A DNA stretch of 64,000 nucleotides from Megalonaias nervosa. Taxonomy: Eukaryota > Mollusca > Bivalvia > Unionida > Unionidae. The stretch covers positions 1 through 64,000 of the forward strand of contig JAECUM010001098.1 in assembly GCA_016617855.1 (NCBI GenBank). The letters run 5' to 3'. Numbering within the stretch: position 1 is the stretch's first letter; every line of letters begins with the position of its first letter. Positions 56,092 through 64,000 of the stretch are shown here, one piece after another. The notes under the pieces were generated by a model, which had not been told where the DNA came from, made no database searches, and worked only from the letters and a program-made list of their open reading frames with translations. Made by a program: the position numbers and the translations under genes.

Positions 56092-56599
56092 AAGACGAGA
56101 TACAATGATAGCAGCAGACACTCTGCACAATCAATATGGTGGCGGATGGCGGTTAAAATTTGGTATGGCAGCCTCGATTTCGAATGGACCAATCGCATTT
56201 TATATGTGCAACACATTTACTTTAAGAATGGAACAGATTCCGGTCAAAACGGAAACTTGCAAGGATTTTTTTAAAAACTTTTTTAATTGAAAAAATTGGA
56301 TTTTTAACAAAAAAAACTTACACCCGTATTCAGGTCCAAAATACGGGACAAATACAGAAAAAACGGGACAGTTGGCAGCTATGAATTCATTGGGAACACT
56401 CTATTCTTTTGGACTTGTGACTGAACATTTAGGATTAATTTGGATTTATTTCATAATATGGTAAATTTCTTTTAAAGTTTCATTTCATAATTTAGAGAAA
56501 TAAATTATTTGTTAAGTTTTACATAATTAAAAGGTTTTGCTTCTTTCTCTCACTTAATTTAAGATTACAGAGTCATATTACAGGTATGAATGACCTAGA

Positions 56600-57370
56600 C
56601 TTTTGGTCAAGGTATGTAATCTTGATGTCAACTTACAGTGCAGAAAGCATTATTTTCTCGTTAGACTTGCCATGACCATAACCTCTGACCTTTGGACCCT
56701 GAACGCTAAAGGTTTCCTTATTACCCTAAGCAATGACTTTGACCTTTAACCTTCTGACCCCAAATCCATAAACTACTTCCACACTTTAAATGCAAACCCT
56801 CCCAAATTGTTTGTCAACATACTAAGCCAGAACTAAAATTGCAATGCAAACAATATTTTTCTTCTTTTGGTCACAGTGAACTTGACCATGATCGTTTTTA
56901 TCCCAAATCAATAGGCTTCTTTTTACCCAATGTAAGTCCATAAGCTTTGGTAAAGGTAAATGGTCAAGAACTGAAATGTTTGTGCAGAAGCTGTTTTTCT
57001 TTTTCCATCACATTGGCCTTGAATTTTTGAACCCAAAAAATTAAACGGTTTCTTCCCTCACCAAGCGTAAGCCATCAACATTGTTTGATCCAGATATGTG
57101 ATGTAAAACTAATGTTACTGTGCTTCTTTCAGTCATACTGATCTTGATCTTTGACACTAATCAACAGGATTATTCCTTAACCCATATGTATACAAAGTAC
57201 TGTCCAGATCAATGGTGTAGAACTAATATTACTGAATAAAAAGTTGTTTTTTTCTTGTTTAGTCACAGTGACCTTGACATTTCACCTTTTGACCCCAAAA
57301 TCAATAGACTTTTCCTTATTACAAATACAAACCATCCAAAAAGGTTGGGTAATTATAGATTGTAGAGAAT
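56600..57370. repeat. dispersed repeats with TGACC motifs
   Basis: Copies of about 140-170 bp marked by GTCACAGTGACCTTGAC, TTGACCCCAAAATCAATAG, GTGTAAGCCATC and TGTGCAGAAACC. The same family fills 62360-63770. TGACCT half-sites recur within it. Confidence 0.7.
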
Positions 57371-57624
57371 AAATGTTATGTTATTGTTCAAAAATGAAGT
57401 TGGCAACAATGGCCCTGAAGAAAAACTGCATAACAAAATATGCTCCACCATGTAGAAGGCTTATAAAAAGGCTTTGATAGTTTAAACATTGCTGTAGCGG
57501 CCTAAATTCTACTCGCGTCACATACATATGGATACAAATATGCCCACCACATCTCACTGTCATATTTTTCATCAAAATTATCATTAATAGCTGTTAACAA
57601 ACTGAATGCAGTTCATTAAAAATG

Positions 57625-57765
57625 GTAAATTGGGGACTCTGGGCCAAGGGTTTGGCCTGCCTTTGTGTGTCTTTGGGAAAGGCACTTAGCTCCCATTTCC
57701 TTCACATAATATAGCCAATAATGTTTTGAAAGCACAGTTAAAAATGAACGGCCAACAACCAAGTC
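57625..57765 (+). mobile_element. SINE-like fragment
   Basis: The sequence TTGGCCTGCCTTTGTGTGTC and TTGGGAAAGGCACTTAGCTC resembles the conserved 3-prime part of invertebrate SINEs. No tRNA-like head is present. Confidence 0.35.
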
Positions 57766-58051
57766 CAAAAAGTGTAAAAACATGTTTAAAAAAACTGAAC
57801 AAAAAACTGTATGGCATAAAAATTTTATAGGTCATTTACTTATGACCTTGAAAAAGTATTTTATCGCTCTAAGTTTAATATCATGCTATAAAGGTTTCAG
57901 GGCAGATATCCTGACATGTCAGAATGCCAAAAAGGATACATTTTCTGTTGGAGAGTTAATTAGCCATAGTTATTTCATTTTATGAAAACACTGTGCTGCA
58001 ATGAAAATCTGGGATATTTTCCTATGCTATTTGAACTTTTTCTAGACTTAC

Positions 58052-58203
58052 TTCATGGACGACACCTCCAAGAGAAAAGTGTAAAAGTTTACAGACTTCA
58101 CCCAGGTTAGATAGACTACTTGCTCGGATGAATGGATCAACATCCTTACACCCAGACAGAATTGCTCTCAGCATCATCTCACGATACTTGGGCAGTGTTC
58201 CTC
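58052..58203 (-). CDS. TANGO6: TANGO6, internal exon
   Basis: Acceptor TATTTCCAG, donor GAA/GTAAGT; 152 nt, entering in phase 1 and leaving in phase 0. Translation includes TLPKYREMMLRAILSGCKDV and SSLSNLGEVCKLLHFSLGG, the most conserved stretch of the TANGO6/Rtp1 C-terminal region. Confidence 0.92.
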
Positions 58204-58304
58204 CTGGAAATATAAAGGATCTTGTAAAGGAAAATGATATATAATCATATAAATCAGACTTTACCACTGAGATAACAGTATAGCTGCAGCAAGCTGTCTT
58301 TTTG

Positions 58305-58566
58305 TTGTTATTGTTGTTGTTGTTGTCGTAGGGCTTAAAGCCATTCTTCAGCAGACTGTAGGTTATACATGGCGGCCAGTATTAATGGTGGAGGAAGAAA
58401 CCGGGAAATCTCCGGAAAGAACCACCGACCCACGAGAAGCTACTGGCAAGCTTTCTCACATATCCACATTCGCCGAATCCGAGACTCGTACCCATGCAGA
58501 CAGAGGTGAGATGGCAGTGATCCGTAACGGAGAACGCTTTAGACCACTTGGCCACTCGAGGCCCCC
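58305..58566 (-). mobile_element. tRNA-derived SINE, family 2, inverted copy
   Basis: Reverse complement of the element at 51345: (GTT)n tail at left (58305-58330), tRNA-like head at right (CACTTGGCCACTCGAGG on the plus strand). It lies in the TANGO6 intron only about 100 bp from an exon. Confidence 0.85.
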
Positions 58567-58774
58567 CTGTCTTTTTGCTTCTGCTAAGGAGATAGTAGCA
58601 TGAATGAAGTAGTCCTATCAAGTCTTTCACTGCCGCAACAATGATGATAATATGGATGACAGAAACTGACATTTAGTGATCTAGTCATGTCTTGATTTTT
58701 AAATGCTGAACATGAAATTTATTCTACCTACACAAGCATAATGATGATAATAATCACTACATAAATTATCATAT

Positions 58775-58777
<3 letters not shown>

Positions 58778-58827
<50 letters not shown>

Positions 58828-58828
58828 A
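58778..58828. repeat. (AAT)n-(ATT)n palindromic microsatellite
   Basis: About nine AAT units followed by about seven ATT units, able to form one long hairpin. Confidence 0.85.
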
Positions 58829-59032
58829 TGCAACTGTTATCTCATATTTCTATGTCTCATGTACTTTCTTTTCAATGAAAATGCCCAGTGCCCAGATTTC
58901 TTAAGACTACACTGTATTTGAACATTCAGATCATAAAAATGAACCCTACTATGTCAACTGAGTGCAAAAACAAAAACTAAGTTTTGTTTGAACTCATCCA
59001 AATTCTAGTGCTGAAAAGTATAATCAACTTAC

Positions 59033-59681
59033 CCAGTTTTCTACAAGTCTTAACAAGGCATTCTCCTAACTTCATTCTAAGTTCTGATGACCGTTTTATT
59101 TGAGACTGTGTAGCACCAAAATTGGCAAACTCTGAACACAGTTGTGGCACAATTACATCTGGGTTTTGGTCAGACAAAGCAACCAGTCCACTTACAGCAG
59201 CCAGGTATAAGTACGAATCAGGATGATCCAAATTTTCAGAAAATATTTTCAATATCACTTCAGTTTTTTCCAAAGCCTCAGGCTCCCTAGCATCTAAAAG
59301 CTTTGTGAGGGTGATTAATCCGTGACCTCTAACAGGAAGCAAAGGGTCGCACAGTTCCTCAAATGCCTTCTGCAATTTAGACTGATTCTTTGACGCTCCA
59401 TCTTCATCATCCTTTCTGACAGTGGAAACCACATCATCACCAGTCTCTTTTGTTTTCTCTTTCTGATTCACAGTGCTGGATTGGTTCTCAAGTTCTTTCT
59501 TTGATACAGTGCTTAATTGTAAATCTGACTGATACTCAGATGTTGTTTTTTTGGTATAAGTGTCCACGCTTGTTTTAGAAAACTTCTGATCAGTCTCTGA
59601 CAAAACCTCTATTTTGGGTCTATTTGATTTTCTAGCAGCTTTTGATTTATATTGCTCATCAGTTCTTGTTTTCTCTTTCAC
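59033..59681 (-). CDS. TANGO6: TANGO6, large internal exon
   Basis: Acceptor TTTACTTTGCAG/GTG (exon start 59681), donor CTGG/GTAAGT; 649 nt, 216 codons plus one base. The first half is Lys/Glu/Ser-rich and disordered; the second half is helical: DPLLPVRGHGLITLTKLLDA (about residues 118-137), then YLAAVSGLVALSDQNPDVIV and ELRMKLGECLVKTCRKL. This is the Rtp1-type C-terminal ARM/HEAT region. Upstream exons are not found up to 64 kb and presumably lie beyond the window. Confidence 0.92.
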
Positions 59682-60240
59682 CTGCAAAGTAAATGTCAAC
59701 ATAAAACAAGTGTAACAATACTAATGCCTGTCTATAACAAAATAAATTAAACCACTCATATTTAAATCAAAGCAGTGACTAAAGTGCAAATAAGCCTGGA
59801 TGTCTCTGGATTTCTTCTTATTTGAAATAAAATTCGATAAAAACAAGAAAATTTACCTGGTATAAATCATTATTAATTTGTTCCTTCAAGCACCAGTTTT
59901 ATCATCTAGGACAAAAATGGCATGATAAATTGTGCTGTAAAACCCCAAACAACAGCATTATTTTGATCACAAAATATCTCACAGTGCTTAAACCCCATCC
60001 CCAAATTTTACAAGTTAAAAGAGTGTAGTTTTATACTACCAAAAAACTCTGGAAAAATACTTTGCAAAGCTGTATTAAAAAAACATATATGTTTGAGGAA
60101 AAGTGGACCTCTTTATAAAATTCAACAGGCAAAACATTGTATCTGCTACTGAGTTCTGTATTTTTATGTAATATTTTCAAGTATGTGTAACACCCTATTT
60201 TTGTTGGTAAGTGTTAGCAAACATGTACATTTTTCTTGGT

Positions 60241-60272
<32 letters not shown>

Positions 60273-60819
60273 TTGTGAGAGACAGACAGACAGACACAGA
60301 TAGTTTGCACCTCTATCAATTATGATAGACAGTGTAAACTAGAATTCAGGACTTTAAACTATAATGTATAACATCTAAAACACTGCTTAAGGTGGTATTA
60401 AAGAGAATCTGTAAAATACTGACATTTGAACTGTCAAGAAAAAATTTTAAAAGTTTTTTTTACAACTTTTTTAATAAAGTATATCTAAGTCGCTAAAAAG
60501 AAAGGCTTAATTGATAAAACTGGTATTTAAATGATTTGATAGCTATTAACATTGAATTTAATGTTGAAGAATCCATTCTACATAAACTGTGTCATAATTC
60601 TTTACAATGGTCAGTCTGGAGTTGTATTACTGATATATCTAATTTGTAAAATTAAAATGAAATGGACTTATAGAAAGCACACACTGAATGTCCATGTATT
60701 TAATAGATATTGTTAACATTTAGGAAAACTTTTTTAATCACATTATAATCAGTCAAATGAAAATATTTCTTCCTATTTCAGGCAAATGACATTAGTATTA
60801 TATATTATTCTATTAAAGC

Positions 60820-60878
<59 letters not shown>

Positions 60879-62630
60879 ATACATAATACTGAAACATGAC
60901 TAATTTTCACCTATGCATCACACAGCAGGTTACCTCTCTTTGTAAGTATAAATACCCCTGCCACAATATTGTAAATCTGGTGGTAAAATGCCACCTTGTG
61001 AAAACTGTATGCTTAGATATCTGCATCACAATGGGTTTATTTTGTATCTTCTGTGACCTTTTCTCTACAATTGCTTTAGTGCAGAATGCGAAGTTTTACC
61101 CAATATGTAGTTGGAAAAAGTCAGAGGTTCTTTATTTGCAGAGATGGGGCAAAGCACTGATGAAGTTACAAGGTAGCACACAGCAGATGTTATGGTATAC
61201 AAATAACATGACAATGAAATGTATTGGGTCACCACACAAAGTCTGGTTTCTTATCCTTGTTTCTGATTTGATTTCAATCAGTGATGAGAGTAATAAGGCA
61301 GGATTCAGTCAATGTGCTCATGTACTAATACTCAGATATGTGGCATCCAAAGTGCTCATGTACTAATGCTCAAATATGTGGCATCCATATATTTTCTAGG
61401 AGTATGAGCTTTGAGGAGTGTGAATACCAAACAGCCCATTTTGATGCCAGCATGAATTTTGAATTGTAATACTGACACATTGCAATAACAATCACACCTC
61501 ACATTGACAATGCTTGATACTTTATCAACAGTCTTTTACAATGCAAGGGCAGACTAGCTAATTGCTAACTGGCTAATTGTCAAGTCTATATGAAAATAAC
61601 AATGCATTTTACTATGGTCTTGGTAGTGACTCTTTTACTGAGGAAATCTAAATTATGGAAGCAAAATTTTTTTTCTGTACAAAGTCTTCATGAGTCACTG
61701 ACAATCTCTTGTATTAAATGGAAACAATTTACAATTATAAATGGTGATTCATTTTGCCCAGTAGTTCTGATGACTGAACTTGATCTTCTCTGACAAGGAT
61801 TTACAAAATTGTTGTTTTAAAGTATATTCTTATTTGTAAACAACATTATTTGCCTAAAAGAACCAAAATCAACAGATGCAGACTAGAAAGAATCTGACTC
61901 AACTGTATCTACCTAACTGTAAATCAGCAGGCTCCAGATGTAACAACAGCAACAGATTAAGCTAATGCCACAAGTTTTCAGACAGATCTGAGGTACATTA
62001 TTTTCTTGGTGAAACTTCTGCACTTCAAAATAAATTTTTTTGGCATCCAGAAATATAGACATTAGTCAAAGTACCTCAGGAAATTTTATTACCAACAGAT
62101 TTCATTTTCAACAGGATTATTTGTCCCAGGTCATCCTTCCATTCCGATGGCAAAAATTACCAGAGTATTTTTTGTGAGATCCAAAGAACTATGAAACAAA
62201 AGTACCATGAACAGCTCATCATACACATGACCTGTGACTTTTTTGACCTCCATACCAATAGGCCTCTTCCACGCTATAAGTGCAAGCCCTCTGTAGACTT
62301 TGCTCATGGTACTAAAGTTATTATGCATAAATCACTTTCCTTCTTTTACTGAAAGTGACCATTTGATCATCTGATTCTGAAATTTATATGTTTCTTTCTA
62401 GCCAGATGTATAAGTCATCTAAAATCTTTCATAAAGGTACATGGTCAATAACTGAACTTTCTGTGCAGAAACCATTATTCTTTTTTCAGTCACAGTGATT
62501 TTGATTATTGACCCTCTGACACCAAAACTGACAGACTTCTTCATTACCAAAAGAGCAAGCCATGCACAAGGCTGGGTCAAGGTCAGTGATATAGAACTAA
62601 TGTTATTGTGCAGAAACCATTTTTTTCTTT
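59682..62630. other. TANGO6 intron, no exon recognised
   Basis: Contains (TG)n at 60239-60272 with GACAGACA repeats, and (GA)n at 60822-60877. A 156-codon plus-strand frame at 60896 has no recognisable motif. Confidence 0.5.
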
Positions 62631-62940
62631 TAGTCGTACTGCTCCAGTGGCCTAGTGGTTAGAGTATCTGCCTCGGATGTGAGTGGTCATGAGCCTGAAC
62701 CCCTGCCAAGTCATACCAAAGGATTAAAAAAATGGTACTAATAGTTGACTTGCTAGGCGCTCAGCATTAAGAGGTTAGTGTTAGAACTGTCAGTCTGGTG
62801 TCAGGATAATGTGACTGAGTGGGGCATCATGCTACATGCCTGTGGCATGATGCCCCAGTGCTAGACATCACTATAAACTGCCACACTGCCAACATTGTAG
62901 CAATATGATTGAAAATTTTTTAAAGCTACATTAAAATTCC

Positions 62941-62975
<35 letters not shown>

Positions 62976-63770
62976 CTTTTAGTCTATGACCTTAGACATT
63001 TGGTCTTCTGACCCCAAAATTGAAAAGCTCCTTAGTTACCTTAGGTGCAAGCAATCCACACCAATATAGCAGTGTAAATGGGGGAGAAAACAAGTTATTT
63101 TGCAGAAACCATTTTTCTTCTTTCAGTTACAGTTATCTTGACTTTGCTCATTTGACCCCAAAATTGACAAGACTCATCCTTGCCCCCATGTGCAAGCCAT
63201 CAATAAAGTTTGGGGACTGTGGATGGTGGACAACACAAATTATTTTGCAGAAATAAAATTGGTAACACAAAGATGGACAGATGTGCAGACATAACACAGT
63301 ACACTTCACCTTATGGTCGGAATATAACTTAATATTTCTTTTTACATAAAAATCTAACTTTTTAAAAAAGTCCAAGACCTCCATAGCATGAACATCATCA
63401 CAGGACACAATCCAGGTCAAAAAGGTTGCCTCCATTAGTTTGCTTATTATGGCATGCAGCAGGGTGCTTATTCTACATCTGTAAGAACACAGGGGCAGGT
63501 CTGTGATGTAGAACCCCATATTCAAAATTGTTCATCCTTACACCATCCATAGTATCTGATCCAGACCTTTCACATGTAAATTTTGTTAATTGTGGAAACC
63601 ATTATTCTTCTTCAAGCCACAGTGATCTTGAGCTCGTGACCAAAAATTCAATAATTTTCTTCTTTACCACAAGTGCAAGCCATCCATGAAATTTTACAAC
63701 TGTACATGTTGGATAATTTGAGTTACTATGCAGAAACAAAATCAGAACAGATAGACAGAAGGATATCATA
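62360..63770. repeat. dispersed repeats with TGACC motifs, second block
   Basis: Same family as 56600-57370 (CAGTCACAGTGA, TTTGACCCCAAAATTGACA, GTGCAAGCCATC, TGCAGAAACCATT), interrupted by a family-1 SINE. Confidence 0.7.
62636..62973 (+). mobile_element. tRNA-derived SINE, family 1, third copy
   Basis: Head with CAGTGGCCTAGTGGTTAGAG, a diverged box B, the CATGCCTGTGGCATG hairpin, and a (CA)n tail at 62943-62973. More diverged than the copies at 4954 and 6401. Confidence 0.85.
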
Positions 63771-64000
63771 ATATAACATGCATTTCCTTATGGTAGGTGT
63801 ATAATAATTTTTCTGATTTTTGTTCAAAAGATAAATTTTATTACATTATTATGTTTTATAATCTCAATTCAGAAACAAGGTAATGGAGTATGTCTGGAGT
63901 CACCAACAATGTAAATAGGCTCTGAAGGACTGATACAGATGCAGTCAGAGGTTAGAAAATTCCAATGAGAAATGCTATGGCAGCCAACCTAGGCTGGTGT

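Larger units (their letters stand above)
54698..56382 (-). mobile_element. hAT transposon, internally deleted
   Basis: Ends ATAGCTGCCAAC and GTTGGCAGCTAT are inverted repeats. GAATTCAC (54690-54697) and GAATTCAT (56383-56390) flank it, an 8-bp duplication with one change, as expected for hAT. It holds the two ends of a transposase but lacks the middle. Confidence 0.85.

Noticed and set aside
60896..61366. 156-codon plus-strand frame.
   Set aside because: No motif, odd composition, lies in a TANGO6 intron with no splice or promoter support.

Overview
The window is animal nuclear DNA, most likely from a mollusc or another lophotrochozoan. It is AT-rich, rich in introns and microsatellites, and holds only two host loci. 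The C-terminal half of a TANGO6 (TMCO7) gene lies on the minus strand in four clean exons at 44.3-59.7 kb. A broken Toll-like receptor (LRR, transmembrane segment, TIR) lies on the plus strand at 35.8-37.9 kb. The species guess rests on general character (Polinton, I-like LINE, tRNA-derived SINEs with CA tails, many minisatellites), not on a diagnostic marker.

Layout. 0-9.7 kb: no gene; two diverged copies of a roughly 2-kb unit, a tRNA-derived SINE on each strand, minisatellites and microsatellites. 9.77-35.61 kb: a Polinton/Maverick (adintovirus-like) element with terminal inverted repeats at both ends. It carries protein-primed type DNA polymerase B, packaging ATPase, integrase, adenain-like protease, capsid protein and small virion proteins, nearly all on the minus strand and nearly all broken by stops or frameshifts. 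It also carries accessory genes: two BIR-domain (IAP-like) genes, two or three paralogues with an LPxELxEKIY-type motif, two coiled-coil/poly-Q paralogues, one further coiled-coil gene and a small divergent gene. 10.6-19.5 kb: an I-superfamily LINE (CCHC ORF1; endonuclease, RT and RNase H in ORF2) nested in the Polinton, separating one accessory gene from its promoter. 35.8-37.9 kb: the TLR pseudogene. 38-44 kb: gene-poor tandem repeats. 44.3-59.7 kb: TANGO6 exons, with introns filled by minisatellite arrays, a second SINE family and an internally deleted hAT element. 59.7-64 kb: intron or intergenic repeats.

The most unusual signal concerns expression of the Polinton accessory genes. Four genes next to the TIRs have a TATA box followed by a CAGT-like start, and three of them share an upstream 20-bp box and a palindromic leader. 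All four are followed by a 16-nt stem-loop matching or nearly matching the metazoan histone mRNA 3-prime stem-loop, with a GAAAAG-type purine element about 10 nt downstream where the U7 site lies in histone genes. The inference is that this virus-like element borrowed histone-type, S-phase-linked 3-prime processing. The accessory set (BIR genes and possible F-box-like adaptors) suggests control of host apoptosis or ubiquitination. This copy is decayed; the idea needs testing on intact relatives. A second notable signal is a series of covarying hairpins in the LINE 3-prime region.
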